A stretch of 64,000 nucleotides of DNA from Marinobacter pelagius (GTDB lineage: Bacteria; Pseudomonadota; Gammaproteobacteria; Pseudomonadales; Oleiphilaceae): assembly GCF_900114925.1 (NCBI RefSeq), contig NZ_FOUR01000007.1, positions 1 through 64,000 of the forward strand. Direction: 5' to 3'. The first letter of the stretch is position 1. Each line of letters starts with the position of its first letter. Positions 48,111 through 58,767 of the stretch are shown here, in pieces. The notes beneath the pieces are model-generated. The model searched no databases. It had not been told where the DNA came from and saw only the letters and a program-made list of their open reading frames with translations. Position numbers and translations under genes: made by a program.

Positions 48111-49028
48111 TCAGAAGTCGTTCATGCCCAGGCTTTTGAGTGCCCGGTCGCTGTCCGCCCAGCCGCGCTTCACCTTGACCCACAGCCGGAGCATGATCTT
48201 GCTTCCGAACATCCGCTCCATGTCGGTGCGGGCTTCCTGACCGATGCGACGCATGCGCTCGCCCTTGTCGCCGATGATGATCTTCTTCTGGCCTTCACGC
48301 TCCACAAGGATCAGGGCGGAAATATGCAGGGTCTTGCCCTGATGCTTGAACTCTTCAATCTCCACCGCTACCGAATAGGGCAGCTCGGCACCCAGCTGAC
48401 GGGTGATCTTTTCCCGGACAATTTCCGCTGCCATGAATCGCTCACTGCGATCGGTGATCTGGTCATCCGGATAGAAATGCACGCTCTCGGGCAGATAGCG
48501 GCCAACCGCCTCTTCCAGGGGCTCAAGGTTGGTTTCCTTTAGCGCCGACAGCGGAATGATTTCTGCGAACTCCCGCTTCTTCGACAGCATCTCCAGGTGC
48601 GGCAACAGGGCGTCCCGGTTTTCCACCTTGTCGACCTTGTTGACGGCCAGGATCACGGGGCACTTCACTCTGGACAGCTTCTCCAGCACCATTTCATCCG
48701 CGGTGGTCCAGGCCAGCTGGTCCACCACGAACACCACCACATCCACATCAATCAGCGCCGACGAGGCGGCCTTGTTCATGTAGCGGTTCAGGGCCCGGGG
48801 CTCGTCTTCATGCATGCCCGGGGTGTCCACATAGATGGCCTGGACCGGACCGTCGGTCTTGATGCCCAGCACCTCGTGTCGGGTGGTCTGGGGCTTTCGG
48901 GAGGTAATACTCAGCTTCTGTCCCAGGATATGGTTCAGCAGAGTGGACTTGCCGACATTCGGGCGGCCAACAATGGCCACGAATCCACAACGGCTGTCGG
49001 GATTCTCGGGACGGGTAATATCATTCAT
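48111..49028 (-). CDS. era: GTPase Era
   Basis: A 305-residue Era. The G1 loop is [13 protein letters not shown]3 is DTPGMH, G4 is NKVD, and a C-terminal KH domain has [12 protein letters not shown]. It is needed for maturation of the 30S subunit and 16S rRNA 3' end. Its ATG shares one base with the rnc stop codon. Confidence 0.97.
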   Translation of the reverse strand: MNDITRPENPDSRCGFVAIVGRPNVGKSTLLNHILGQKLSITSRKPQTTRHEVLGIKTDGPVQAIYVDTPGMHEDEPRALNRYMNKAASSALIDVDVVVFVVDQLAWTTADEMVLEKLSRVKCPVILAVNKVDKVENRDALLPHLEMLSKKREFAEIIPLSALKETNLEPLEEAVGRYLPESVHFYPDDQITDRSERFMAAEIVREKITRQLGAELPYSVAVEIEEFKHQGKTLHISALILVEREGQKKIIIGDKGERMRRIGQEARTDMERMFGSKIMLRLWVKVKRGWADSDRALKSLGMNDF

Positions 49029-49717
49029 CAGGAATTCTCCACACCCAGCTCTTTCAGGGCGTTACGGGCTGCCTGCTGCTCGGCCACACGACGGCTGCTG
49101 CCGGTGCCGGTGGTCTTGCGATCGAGGGATGGCAGGGCGCAGGATACATGGAAGGTCTGGTTGTGTGCTTCACCGTCGACGGAGATCACGTCATAGCGGG
49201 GCAGCGGGAACTGCCGCGACTGCAGATACTCCTGCAACCGGGTCTTGGGATCTTTCTGGGTATCCTGCAGATCCAGGTTTCGCAGGCGCTGCTCGAACCA
49301 CCGCAGCACCTGGGAACGACAGGTGTGGAAATCGCTGTCCAGATAGATGGCGCCGATGATGGATTCGACAGCATCGGCGAGGATGGACTCCCGGCGGAAT
49401 CCACCACTCTTGAGTTCACCGGATCCCAGGCGCAGGTATTTCCCCAGCTCGAACTCGCGGCCGATCTCCGCCAGGGTCACGCCCTTGACCATGCGGGCAC
49501 GCAGCCGGCTCAGCTGCCCTTCCCTGGCCTTGTCAAAGTTCAGGAACAGGTACTCGGCGATGACCATATTGACGATGGAGTCCCCCAGGAACTCCAGTCG
49601 CTCGTTGTTCTGGTTGCCGTAGCTGCGGTGTGTGAGCGCCAGCAGCAGCCGCTCGGGAGACTTGAACTGATAGCCGATGCGCCGCTGTAACTGATCCAGA
49701 TCCGGTTGTGAACTCAC
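49028..49717 (-). CDS. rnc: Ribonuclease III
   Basis: A 229-residue RNase III. The nuclease signature [12 protein letters not shown] is followed by the second acidic metal site near [13 protein letters not shown] and a C-terminal double-stranded RNA-binding domain with [14 protein letters not shown]. It is coupled by a 4-nt overlap to the upstream DUF4845 gene and by 1 nt to era. Confidence 0.97.
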   Translation of the reverse strand: MSSQPDLDQLQRRIGYQFKSPERLLLALTHRSYGNQNNERLEFLGDSIVNMVIAEYLFLNFDKAREGQLSRLRARMVKGVTLAEIGREFELGKYLRLGSGELKSGGFRRESILADAVESIIGAIYLDSDFHTCRSQVLRWFEQRLRNLDLQDTQKDPKTRLQEYLQSRQFPLPRYDVISVDGEAHNQTFHVSCALPSLDRKTTGTGSSRRVAEQQAARNALKELGVENS

Positions 49718-50103
49718 TTGCCCTTCAACTCATACTCATGCTTGAAGTGGATAACAGTATCCACGTTACTGAAAAGGTTGTTGCGAACCTCGTAATCCAC
49801 CTTGATCACGACGAACTCGCCATTCTTTTCCACGGAAATGTGCTTGGGATCGAAGCCACGCACATTGTTGACGCTCAGACGCTTGTTGATCAGGGTAAGC
49901 ACCTGCGCCGGCCCCATGGTCGAAAGACCTTCCGTGCCATCCAGGCTCTCCAGGGCCTCCTGAATGGTGATGTCATCGATATAGACCGGCCCCAGCTTGA
50001 CCACCAGTGTCAGCAGGCTGCCGAAAAACAGCACCATGATCAGAATGGTCAGGACGGATGCGCCGCCCTGACGCCCCATCGTGGAGAGATTGTTTTTCTT
50101 CAT
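49714..50103 (-). CDS. DUF4845 membrane protein
   Basis: A 129-residue protein with one N-terminal membrane segment (about 15-38) and a small periplasmic domain, the usual DUF4845 form found between lepB and rnc in Pseudomonas and relatives. Its function is unknown. It resembles pseudopilin-like anchors (a [12 protein letters not shown] start), but no cleavage site is obvious. Confidence 0.85.
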   Translation of the reverse strand: MKKNNLSTMGRQGGASVLTILIMVLFFGSLLTLVVKLGPVYIDDITIQEALESLDGTEGLSTMGPAQVLTLINKRLSVNNVRGFDPKHISVEKNGEFVVIKVDYEVRNNLFSNVDTVIHFKHEYELKGK

Positions 50104-50130
50104 TATAACTGCACTCCAGATTAGTCTGCG

Positions 50131-50937
50131 TTATTCGATACCACCGACACGATCAAAGGATGGCAGACTGGTGATCGATTTCCAGTGCATCCAGATCGCA
50201 AAGGCCTTGCCGACGATCAGTTCGTCCGGCACCGTGCCCCAGTAGCGGCTGTCATTGCTGTTGTCCCGGTTATCCCCCATCACGAAGTAATGGCCTTCGG
50301 GGACCACCCACTCGCCTTCGCCGGAGCTGCCGGCCCGTCCGAGGGTCAGGAAGATATCGTGTTCCACCTCTCCGAGGTCCTCGCGCCGCAACTCCATTGG
50401 TGGCAACCGCGCAACGAACCGGCTGTCGACCTGTTCGCCGTTGATGAACAGCTGCTTGTCCTGGTACCGGATGCGATCACCGGGCAGTCCGATCACCCGC
50501 TTGATGTAGTTGGTGGCGCCGTCTTCCGGGTACTTGAACACCATGACATCGCCCCGCTCGGGGTCGCCGACCTCCAGGATCTTGGTGCCGGCCACCGGCA
50601 GGCGAATTCCGTAGGCGTACTTGTTGACCAGGATGAAATCACCCACTTCCAGTGTCGGCAACATGGAGCCAGAGGGAATCTGGAACGGTTCTACCAGGAA
50701 TGAGCGCAGGATCAGGACGATGGCCAGGACCGGGAAAAACGAACGGCTCAGATCAACCAGGTAAGGCTCTTTCGGTTCCTCCTCGCCGGATACCGCTTCA
50801 TCTTCCTGACCGGTGCCCGGGCTGCTGGCCCGGGCCGCCGCAAGCCGGCGCTCACGCAGGAATAGCTTGTCCGCCAGCCAGATCAGACCTGTCGCAAAGG
50901 TCAGTACTACCAGAACCAGGGGAAAATCGATATCCAT
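50131..50937 (-). CDS. lepB: Signal peptidase I
   Basis: A 268-residue leader peptidase. Two N-terminal membrane segments (about 4-24 and 65-82) flank a charged linker. The catalytic serine is in PSGSMLPTL and the general-base lysine in YIKRVIGLPGD, followed by the GDNRDNSNDSRYWG box. It cleaves Sec and Tat signal peptides on the periplasmic side. It follows lepA after 14 bp. Confidence 0.95.
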   Translation of the reverse strand: MDIDFPLVLVVLTFATGLIWLADKLFLRERRLAAARASSPGTGQEDEAVSGEEEPKEPYLVDLSRSFFPVLAIVLILRSFLVEPFQIPSGSMLPTLEVGDFILVNKYAYGIRLPVAGTKILEVGDPERGDVMVFKYPEDGATNYIKRVIGLPGDRIRYQDKQLFINGEQVDSRFVARLPPMELRREDLGEVEHDIFLTLGRAGSSGEGEWVVPEGHYFVMGDNRDNSNDSRYWGTVPDELIVGKAFAIWMHWKSITSLPSFDRVGGIE

Positions 50938-50951
50938 CCGGGTGCCTTCTG

Positions 50952-52754
50952 TTATTTGTCGACTTTCAACACGGCAAGAAACGCTTCCTGAGGCACCTCG
51001 ACATTACCCAGCTGCTTCATACGCTTTTTACCTTCTTTCTGCTTCTGCAGCAGTTTCTTCTTACGGCTGACGTCACCACCGTAACACTTGGCGGTCACGT
51101 TCTTGCGCAGAGCCTTGACGGTCACCCGGGCCACCACGTGGGTGCCGATAGCCGCCTGGATGGCGATATCAAACATCTGCCGGGGAATCAGCTCTTTCAT
51201 CTTGTCGATCAGCTGCCGGCCCTTGTAGTGCGCCTGCTCCTTGTGAACGATCAGCGCGAGGGCATCCACCCGCTCGCCGTTGATCAGCACGTCCAGGCGT
51301 ACCAGGTTCGCCGGCTGGAAGCGCACAAAGTGGTAATCCAGGGAAGCAAAACCACGGCTGGCCGACTTGATCCGGTCAAAGAAGTCCATCACCACTTCCG
51401 CCATGGGCAACTCATAGGTGAGCTGCACCTGGGTGGACATGAAGTGCATGTTCTTCTGGATGCCGCGTTTCTCCTCGCACAGCGCGATCACGTTACCCAG
51501 GTGCTCCTGTGGCACCAGGATATTGGCCTCCACGATGGGTTCACGCATCTCCTCGATAGAGCCAATATCCGGAAGCCTCGAGGGGTTGTCCACCGACAGG
51601 GTCTCACCCTGCTTGGTCAACACTTCATAAATTACCGTCGGCGCGGTGGTAATCAGATCCAGGTCATACTCGCGCTCGAGCCGTTCCTGAATGATCTCCA
51701 TGTGCAGCATGCCCAGGAAACCACAGCGGAAACCGAAACCGAGGGCGTCGGAATTCTCCGGCTCGAAGAACAGGGAGGCGTCGTTCAGGGTCAGCTTTTC
51801 CAGGGCGTCACGGAAGTCGTCATAGTCGTCCGCGCTGACCGGGAACAGGCCGGCGTAGACCTGCGGCTTGACCTTCTTGAAGCCGGGCAGCATCGGAGTC
51901 TCTGCCGCGAACTTCTGGTGTACGATGGTGTCGCCCACCGGCGCGCCATGGATATCCTTGATGCCGGCAACCACGAACCCTACGTCACCCGCCTCGAGGA
52001 TATCGGTATCCTTGGGCTTGGGATTGAAGATGCCCACCTTGTCGGCATTCCAGGCCTTGCCGGTGGACTTGATCACGATCTTGTCGCCCTTGCGCAGGGT
52101 ACCCTCGGTGACGCGCACCAGGGATACCACGCCCAGGTAGTTGTCGAACCAGGAATCGATGATCAGCGCCTGCAGGGGCGCGCTGCGGTCACCCTTGGGC
52201 GGTGGAATCTTGCGGATCAGATCTTCCAGCACATCCTCCACGCCCAGGCCGCTCTTGGCACTGCAGCGCACGGCGTCGGATGCCTCGATGCCGATGATAT
52301 CCTCGATCTCGGCGGCCACCCGGTCCGGCTCGGCCTGGGGCAGGTCCATCTTGTTCAGGACCGGCACCACCTCAAGGCCCTGCTCGATGGCGGTGTAACA
52401 GTTGGCCACGGACTGGGCTTCCACGCCCTGCCCGGCATCCACCACCAGCAGCGCACCTTCACAGGCGTACAGGGAGCGGGACACCTCGTAGGAGAAATCC
52501 ACGTGGCCCGGGGTGTCGATGAAATTCAGTTTGTAGGTCTCACCATCCCGGGCCTTGTAGTTGAGCGTGACACTCTGGGCCTTGATAGTGATCCCGCGCT
52601 CCCGTTCCAGGTCCATGGAATCCAGGACCTGCTCGGCCATCTCACGGTCCGTCAGGCCGCCACAGATCTGGATAAAACGATCAGCGAGGGTGGATTTACC
52701 GTGGTCGATGTGGGCGATGATGGAAAAGTTACGGATTCGGCTCAGTTCAGTCAC
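50952..52754 (-). CDS. lepA: Elongation factor 4
   Basis: A 600-residue LepA translational GTPase. It has the G1 loop [28 protein letters not shown], and the LepA-specific C-terminal domain with [24 protein letters not shown]. The length and motifs match the family exactly. It lies directly upstream of lepB. Confidence 0.98.
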   Translation of the reverse strand: MTELSRIRNFSIIAHIDHGKSTLADRFIQICGGLTDREMAEQVLDSMDLERERGITIKAQSVTLNYKARDGETYKLNFIDTPGHVDFSYEVSRSLYACEGALLVVDAGQGVEAQSVANCYTAIEQGLEVVPVLNKMDLPQAEPDRVAAEIEDIIGIEASDAVRCSAKSGLGVEDVLEDLIRKIPPPKGDRSAPLQALIIDSWFDNYLGVVSLVRVTEGTLRKGDKIVIKSTGKAWNADKVGIFNPKPKDTDILEAGDVGFVVAGIKDIHGAPVGDTIVHQKFAAETPMLPGFKKVKPQVYAGLFPVSADDYDDFRDALEKLTLNDASLFFEPENSDALGFGFRCGFLGMLHMEIIQERLEREYDLDLITTAPTVIYEVLTKQGETLSVDNPSRLPDIGSIEEMREPIVEANILVPQEHLGNVIALCEEKRGIQKNMHFMSTQVQLTYELPMAEVVMDFFDRIKSASRGFASLDYHFVRFQPANLVRLDVLINGERVDALALIVHKEQAHYKGRQLIDKMKELIPRQMFDIAIQAAIGTHVVARVTVKALRKNVTAKCYGGDVSRKKKLLQKQKEGKKRMKQLGNVEVPQEAFLAVLKVDK

Positions 52755-52860
52755 AGAAAATGAATACTCATAATTAAGACGAAGGATTGAGCCCGGAGGG
52801 GCCGCTACCGGGATCCGGGAACGGCGTGATTTTACCGGTTACCGCCGGCCATTGCCATGA

Positions 52861-55587
52861 TCAGGAAATCAGCGGTTTCTCATACTGGCGAATCAGGAAG
52901 CCGATCAGGGCATCCTCATCCAGCGGATAACTGAACAGGTTGCCCTGACACTGGGCACAACCGGCGGTTTTCAGGAAGCTCAGTTGCTGGAGCGTTTCCA
53001 CGCCCTCGGCCACCACCGTCAGGTGCAGGTTACGGGCCAGCGCGATAACGGCGGAGGCAACATCGGTGGCACTGACGTTGTAGGGAATGTCGCGAATGAA
53101 GCGATGGTCAATCTTGATTACGTCCAGCGGCAACTGCTGCAGCGCCACCAGTGAGCAGGAGCCGGTGCCGAAATCATCGAGAATCAGACAGACACCGAGG
53201 TCGTTGAGGGCGACCAGCAACTCCCTCAGCATGCGCGGATCCTCGTTCAGCAGCTCCGCCGGCATCTCCAGCTCCAGGCACTCCGGTGAGACACCGGTTT
53301 CGGTGATTACCTGGCGAACCATGTCCAGGAATCCGTTGTCGGTCAGCTGGCGCACCGAGAGGTTCACTGCCATTTTCAGGGAGTCAAAGCCGGCCCGCTC
53401 AAGCGCCTGTACCTGGATACAGGCCTGGCGCAGTGCCTGCTCGCCCAGGCGCACGATCAGCCCGGTTTCTTCAGCCAGCCCGATAAACTGCTGGGCCGAG
53501 ACCAGGCCTTTTTCGGGATGATGCCAGCGCAGGAAAGCTTCAACCCCGATGACCCGCTCGGTATTCAGGTCCACCTTGGGTTGGTAGTGCAGGACAAAGC
53601 GGTCCTCATCCAGGGCGGTCGCCAACTCTTCCTGCTGCAGAAGGCGCCGGGCGGCCTGGATATTCATTGCCGGCGTGAAGAACTGGTAGGTGTTCCGGCC
53701 GACCTCCTTGGCCCGGTACATTGCCAGGTCCGCGTACTTCATCAGCGTGCCGGAATCCTCGCTGTCCTGGGGCACCATGGTGATACCGATACTGACGGTC
53801 ACACCCACTTCGTGGTCATTGAGCCGGACCCGCTGGCACAACCGGCGCAGAATGGTATCCGCCACCTTGCCGGCGGCATCGGGGCCACTGATCCTGGACA
53901 GCAGCACCACAAATTCGTCACCGCCCAGCCGGGCGACCGAATCTTCCTCCCGGACACACCCTTCCAGCCAATAGGCAACCTGGCGCAGCAACTCGTCGCC
54001 GGCATCATGACCGAGGGTGTCGTTGATGCGCTTGAAGCCGTCGAGATCCAGGAACATCAACGCGGCCGAGTCTCCGCTGCGGCGACACCGACGCACCACA
54101 TGGTTGAGACGGTCCCGGAACAGCTGGCGATTAGCCAGACCTGTGAGCGGATCGTAGAACGCCAGTCGATGCAGTTCCGATTGCGCCGCCTTGAGCTGGG
54201 TGAGGTCGCGAAGGCTGAGCACCACACCATTGACCCCCGGCACCGACAACATGGCGGTATAGGTGCCTTCCATGTCCCGCCATTGGCCACCGGCATCCCT
54301 GATGCGGGCCCGAATGACCGGCATCTGCTTGCCTGGAGACTTGATCGATTCCTCAAACCCGCGCTGAAGCTGAGGCCAGTCGTCACTGTGAACCAGGTCC
54401 CCGAAGGCCAGTTCAGGCACTTTCTCCGGCTCGAACCCGAGGATGTCGAGACTGGAGGGGCTGGCATACCGGGGCTGACCATTGCGGTCCATCACCAGGG
54501 TCACATTCGCGGCACCCTCGGTTATGGCCCGGTAACGGCCGGCGGTGATCTGGGCCATCAGGCGGGAACGAACCAGGGCAAGCACGAACAGGAACAGCAG
54601 CACGCTGATGACCACACCGCTGCCCAGGACGATGGGCGGCCGTGGGTCGGAGGCCAGGTAATCAAAAGCCGGGGTGGAACGGGTCTGGAGCAGCCAGTCA
54701 CGGCCACCATGGGTGATGGTCTGGCTCATCTCGAAACTGAACTCGTTATCCAGGGAGCCCAGGTTCGATCCATACATCACCGCATCCCGGCTGATGACGC
54801 CGTTGTCGTAGATCCTGACATCAAGAAAAGGGGCAATCAGCCCGACAATGCCATCGAGAAGGTTGTTCATTCGGAAGGCGCTGAAAACATACCCGGCAAG
54901 CATCATGCGCCGCTCGGCACGGTTCTCGGGAATGGTGCCGCCCTGAAAGACAGGATAGTACATCAGGAAGCTGGCCTGATCCTCGGCCACCTCCTCCTGC
55001 ACCAGCACTATTTTGGGGGTGACCGTGGGAACAGCCTCGTCCCTGGCCTGTTCCATGGCTTGCCGGTGTTTGGGATCGCTGAACGCGTCATAGCCAAGTG
55101 CGCGCCGGTTCCGTTCGGTGCCCGGCTCCAGGTAAACCATGGGGTAGTAATAGGGCCCTGTACCCAGCGGGGTCACCAGGTAATTGTGCACCCCTTCGGC
55201 CCTGACCGAGGCAATGTGATCGGCCATTCCCCGCACCCCGATACGCCGGACATAACCTATGCCCTGGATTCCGGGGTAATAACGGTTGATATCGACCTTG
55301 TCGACGTATTCGCGCCACTGTTCCCGGGAGACATCGCCGGCGACGGCAAAGAGTCCGGCACTGCCGGCCAGAACCTGCTCGTAGTTGAGCAGGCGTTCCT
55401 CGATTGCGGTCTTGAGCTGAAGCGACTGGGTCCGGAACCGTGCCTCGGTGCGATCCTCCACCAGACGGATCGACACCTGCCAAAGGACAATCGTCACAGC
55501 GATACCAACGGCAAAGACCAGCCAGGCTACCCAAGCATTGCGGAATTCCAGCAGTCTGCGGAGGGGAAGTTCCTTCTTGTTCATCAT
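52861..55587 (-). CDS. CHASE-PAS-GGDEF-EAL membrane signalling protein, atypical EAL
   Basis: A 908-residue protein. It has one N-terminal membrane segment, a CHASE sensor domain (about 60-270), a second membrane segment (about 310-335), PAS (about 350-470) and GGDEF at 555-559 with an REED inhibitory-site motif. The EAL domain has a signature reading E683-A-F685. The usual ELTE motif reads EMPA, so the loop-6 glutamate is missing, while DDFGTG, IKID and AEGVE remain. The cyclase half should work; phosphodiesterase activity may be weak. The start at 55587 is uncertain; the frame is open to 55641, inside the terminator of mucD. Confidence 0.88.
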   Translation of the reverse strand: MMNKKELPLRRLLEFRNAWVAWLVFAVGIAVTIVLWQVSIRLVEDRTEARFRTQSLQLKTAIEERLLNYEQVLAGSAGLFAVAGDVSREQWREYVDKVDINRYYPGIQGIGYVRRIGVRGMADHIASVRAEGVHNYLVTPLGTGPYYYPMVYLEPGTERNRRALGYDAFSDPKHRQAMEQARDEAVPTVTPKIVLVQEEVAEDQASFLMYYPVFQGGTIPENRAERRMMLAGYVFSAFRMNNLLDGIVGLIAPFLDVRIYDNGVISRDAVMYGSNLGSLDNEFSFEMSQTITHGGRDWLLQTRSTPAFDYLASDPRPPIVLGSGVVISVLLFLFVLALVRSRLMAQITAGRYRAITEGAANVTLVMDRNGQPRYASPSSLDILGFEPEKVPELAFGDLVHSDDWPQLQRGFEESIKSPGKQMPVIRARIRDAGGQWRDMEGTYTAMLSVPGVNGVVLSLRDLTQLKAAQSELHRLAFYDPLTGLANRQLFRDRLNHVVRRCRRSGDSAALMFLDLDGFKRINDTLGHDAGDELLRQVAYWLEGCVREEDSVARLGGDEFVVLLSRISGPDAAGKVADTILRRLCQRVRLNDHEVGVTVSIGITMVPQDSEDSGTLMKYADLAMYRAKEVGRNTYQFFTPAMNIQAARRLLQQEELATALDEDRFVLHYQPKVDLNTERVIGVEAFLRWHHPEKGLVSAQQFIGLAEETGLIVRLGEQALRQACIQVQALERAGFDSLKMAVNLSVRQLTDNGFLDMVRQVITETGVSPECLELEMPAELLNEDPRMLRELLVALNDLGVCLILDDFGTGSCSLVALQQLPLDVIKIDHRFIRDIPYNVSATDVASAVIALARNLHLTVVAEGVETLQQLSFLKTAGCAQCQGNLFSYPLDEDALIGFLIRQYEKPLIS

Positions 55588-55640
55588 CGGTCCGGGTCCG
55601 TTCCTTGGCCTCTTTTTCTTCGGTTCGCGCGAGTATAGCA

Positions 55641-55681
55641 AAAGCCCCCGGGCCTGTCGCTCCGACCGGCCCGGGGGCTTT
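55641..55681 (-). terminator. Terminator of the algU-mucABCD operon
   Basis: A 14-bp perfect stem (AAAGCCCCCGGGCC at 55641-55654 with its complement at 55668-55681) and a 13-nt loop. On the minus strand it is followed by a run of T residues. It lies 33 bp past the mucD stop codon and ends the envelope-stress operon. Confidence 0.85.
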
Positions 55682-55714
55682 CTGACTGCTATTTACGGCT
55701 TCAGGATTACCGGA

Positions 55715-57193
55715 TCAGGGCTTCATGACCAGATACAGCGCCCTGCCCTGACGTACGATCCGCACCGATACGGCCCGACCTTCCGGCAGGGATGACACCA
55801 CTTCCCGGAAATCGGAAACCGAACGCACCTCACGGCGATTGATCTCGGTGATCACATCCTTGGGCCGGATCCCTGCTTCGAACGCCGGACCGCGGCCGAT
55901 ATCGGTGACCACCACACCGCCCGGAACCCCGAGCGAATCGGCCAGTTCCGCGGGCAGCGGTTCAATGGTCATGCCCAGGGGTGCTGAAGAGGAGCCACCG
56001 TCGTTACCAGAAGGCGCCTGGCTCTGGGCCTGACCTTCATCCGGCAGCTGACCGATTTCCACTTCCAGGGTCATTTCCTCGCCGCCACGCAGGACAGTCA
56101 GGCGGGCGGTCTCGCCCACCGCAGTACGGCCAACCATGGGTGGCAGATCCGAGGAGAACTGGACTTCATCGCCGTCATACTCGAGTACGATATCACCGGA
56201 CTGCAGGCCTGCCTGCTCGGCCGGAGACCCTTCCATCACTTCGGCAATCAGCGCACCGCGGGGCCGCTTCAGACCAAAGGATTCGGCCAGGTCGCGGTTG
56301 ACCTCCTGGATCAGGACGCCAAGCCAGCCCCGGGATACCATGCCCTTGTCACGGATCTGCCGGAACACGTTCATGGCATCGTCAATGGGGATGGCGAAGG
56401 AAACGCCCATGAAACCGCCTGAGCGGGTATAGATCTGGGAGTTGATACCGACAACCTCGCCATCCATGTTGAACAACGGCCCGCCGGAGTTACCCGGGTT
56501 GATGGCAACGTCGGTCTGGATGAACGGAACGTAGTTTTCACTGGGCAGGGAACGGCCCAACGCACTGACAATGCCGGCGGTCACGGTGTAATCGAAACCG
56601 AACGGTGAGCCAATGGCGAACACCCATTCGCCGACTTTCAGATCCCGGGACTTGCCAACCTTGACCACAGGCAGGTCACCACCGTCCTCGATTTTCAGCA
56701 CGGCCATGTCGGAGCGCGGGTCGGTGCCCACCAGTTTGGCCGGCAGCTCGCGGCGATCGTTCAGGCGAACGACGATTTCATCGGCTCCCTCGACCACATG
56801 ATTGTTGGTCAGCACGTAACCGTCACTGGAGACGATGAAGCCCGAACCCATGGACCGCCGGGGCTGGGCGCCGCCGGGCGAACCGCCGAACGGCGACTGG
56901 GGGCCGCGGAAAAAGTGCTGGAAGAACTCGGGCATCTGCTCCAGCTGGCGCTCATCAAAGGGCATGCCGCCGAACCCGGTGTTGCCACCCTTGGGCTCGG
57001 TGGTGGTACTGATATTGACCACGGCACCGGAGTTTTCCTCCACCAGCCCGGTAAAGTCCGGCAGGCTGCGGGCCGCGACGCCCTGGCTCCAGAACACCAT
57101 CACCATGACGGACATCATCAGCAGGGCACCCAGCACCTTGTCGATCCGGAACGCGGGTAATGTCCGGGTGGCCACTGTTATCTTTCTCGGCAT
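55715..57193 (-). CDS. mucD: Periplasmic serine protease MucD (DegP/HtrA family)
   Basis: A 492-residue HtrA protease. It has an N-terminal signal or membrane segment (about 20-42), a trypsin-like domain with H in TNNHVV, D in DPRSDMAVLKI and S in GNSGGPL, and two C-terminal PDZ domains. It degrades misfolded envelope proteins and restrains AlgU. It follows rseC after 63 bp and is terminated at 55641. Confidence 0.94.
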   Translation of the reverse strand: MPRKITVATRTLPAFRIDKVLGALLMMSVMVMVFWSQGVAARSLPDFTGLVEENSGAVVNISTTTEPKGGNTGFGGMPFDERQLEQMPEFFQHFFRGPQSPFGGSPGGAQPRRSMGSGFIVSSDGYVLTNNHVVEGADEIVVRLNDRRELPAKLVGTDPRSDMAVLKIEDGGDLPVVKVGKSRDLKVGEWVFAIGSPFGFDYTVTAGIVSALGRSLPSENYVPFIQTDVAINPGNSGGPLFNMDGEVVGINSQIYTRSGGFMGVSFAIPIDDAMNVFRQIRDKGMVSRGWLGVLIQEVNRDLAESFGLKRPRGALIAEVMEGSPAEQAGLQSGDIVLEYDGDEVQFSSDLPPMVGRTAVGETARLTVLRGGEEMTLEVEIGQLPDEGQAQSQAPSGNDGGSSSAPLGMTIEPLPAELADSLGVPGGVVVTDIGRGPAFEAGIRPKDVITEINRREVRSVSDFREVVSSLPEGRAVSVRIVRQGRALYLVMKP

Positions 57194-57256
57194 GTTGAAC
57201 CCCCTGTATTAACAACTCATAAGGTTAGTTTTGAGGCCCGTAAAAGCGTTTTCAAC

Positions 57257-57721
57257 TTACAAATCGGTAGGATTTATAGACAGGTTCGGGCCACACCCCG
57301 GATTGCGCCGCAGAAGCTTCGGTTCGTAGCCGCCACGACGGCCCGGAAACAGCCTGGCCAGGAAAAAGCCGCCAGCGAGACCGGCAGCGGCACCCAGCAT
57401 GGCGCCACCATCACTGCCCCCTGACAGATTATGTCCGGCGATGGTTCCCAGCACCATGGCACCGAGCGGAACGGCATAAACCAGCATGGAGGCACCGAGC
57501 AATGCCTGTTCCTCGATACCGATGGTCACTTCATCGCCCACCCTGGCATTGATGCTGTTGGCGACCAGGACCTGGTTGGCCCGGCCACCGGTCACCGAAG
57601 CCAGCGCCCTCTGGCCACAACCACTGCGGGCCGAGCAACTCTGGCAGGCGCTGGCCCGGATGGTCTGTACCCAGGCATGATCGCCCTTGATCGCAATCAC
57701 CTTGCCGGTCTCGGTAATCAC
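57257..57721 (-). CDS. rseC: SoxR-reducing system / MucC family protein RseC
   Basis: A 154-residue RseC/MucC protein. A four-cysteine cluster (CQSC and CG near residues 26-35) is followed by two membrane segments (about 75-95 and 105-122). The overlap with mucB is 4 nt. Family members modulate sigma-E signalling or act in SoxR reduction. Confidence 0.88.
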   Translation of the reverse strand: MITETGKVIAIKGDHAWVQTIRASACQSCSARSGCGQRALASVTGGRANQVLVANSINARVGDEVTIGIEEQALLGASMLVYAVPLGAMVLGTIAGHNLSGGSDGGAMLGAAAGLAGGFFLARLFPGRRGGYEPKLLRRNPGCGPNLSINPTDL

Positions 57722-58752
57722 GAGCCGTTACCCTCAAGCGCCAGGGTGTCCTGCACCCGGACCGACTCGGCAACTTTCCGGGCCGTTGCCGGCGGGATTT
57801 CACCCACCACGGTCACCAGAAATTCACGTTCTCCGGACTCAAGCGCATGCATGTAGATGGTTGTGGCACCTATGCGGGAAACGCCCTTGGGCATATTCAG
57901 GCGGCCAGCCGGTTCGACAAATACCGAGAACGCCGCCAGACCATCAGAGAACGCGACCACCTGGCCACGGCCGGCACGGGGCGCCGCCGCGGGTGCGAAA
58001 CCATCGGGACGCCACCCCAGCTCCCAGCCATTCATCCTGGCAACCGGTGAGGCCTCGGCAAGCCCGTCATCGGCAGCCAGGTTCCGGGATATTTCACGGC
58101 CCTGGGTACGGATCTCGAACTCTTCATCCGGGATATCGTCGGTAATCTCCAGGCTGGTGAACTGGAACTGCTCCATCACGTCTCCGGACGAGGCCCTGAC
58201 ATGACTCTTCACCAGCAAGCCGGTCGTTCTCTCCAGCCACAACCGGTGGCTGTAGCGGTACTCGTCCCGGGATCTGAGCGCAATTTCGACCGCCTCATAG
58301 CCGGCGACCCGGTCCTCGCCCACCATCTCGGCACTGTACCAACGGCTGACGGGCATCAACTGACTGGTAAATGCCTCCGCGAAGGGGCCTGACGGAATGA
58401 CCTGATCCAGCCGGATCCGGCCCCGGTCCGGCAGCACACAGACCACATTGACGCCGCGACGGACAATCTCGCCGCTGCCTCCGTCCTGCATCACCAGACG
58501 CTCCTCGACGACGCCGTCACGATACCGGTGAGCAATCTGCATGGAGTGCACCTGATCGCCACGGGCATAGACGAAAACGCCACGGTAGGAGGTCATGTTG
58601 AGGGCCGGCGCCAGGCGCTCCAGCCATTGGTTCACCTCACCCCTGTCACTGTCAGCCGCCGCCAGACCCGGAACTGCCAGGGCAAGAACCGCCAGCAGCA
58701 GGGCCGGAATGGCAGTAGCTCTCAAGCGTGAGGACAGCCTGTTCATGCGCAT
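57718..58752 (-). CDS. mucB: Sigma-E regulator MucB/RseB
   Basis: A 344-residue periplasmic RseB/MucB with a cleavable signal peptide (residues about 1-32, ending near LAAAD), an outer-lipoprotein-like fold domain and a smaller C-terminal domain. It binds the periplasmic tail of MucA and protects it from proteolysis. The start at 58752 has GGAG with 5-nt spacing; a GTG two codons earlier overlaps that site. It is 15 bp downstream of mucA. Confidence 0.9.
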   Translation of the reverse strand: MRMNRLSSRLRATAIPALLLAVLALAVPGLAAADSDRGEVNQWLERLAPALNMTSYRGVFVYARGDQVHSMQIAHRYRDGVVEERLVMQDGGSGEIVRRGVNVVCVLPDRGRIRLDQVIPSGPFAEAFTSQLMPVSRWYSAEMVGEDRVAGYEAVEIALRSRDEYRYSHRLWLERTTGLLVKSHVRASSGDVMEQFQFTSLEITDDIPDEEFEIRTQGREISRNLAADDGLAEASPVARMNGWELGWRPDGFAPAAAPRAGRGQVVAFSDGLAAFSVFVEPAGRLNMPKGVSRIGATTIYMHALESGEREFLVTVVGEIPPATARKVAESVRVQDTLALEGNGS

Positions 58753-58767
58753 TCGCACTCCAAGATA

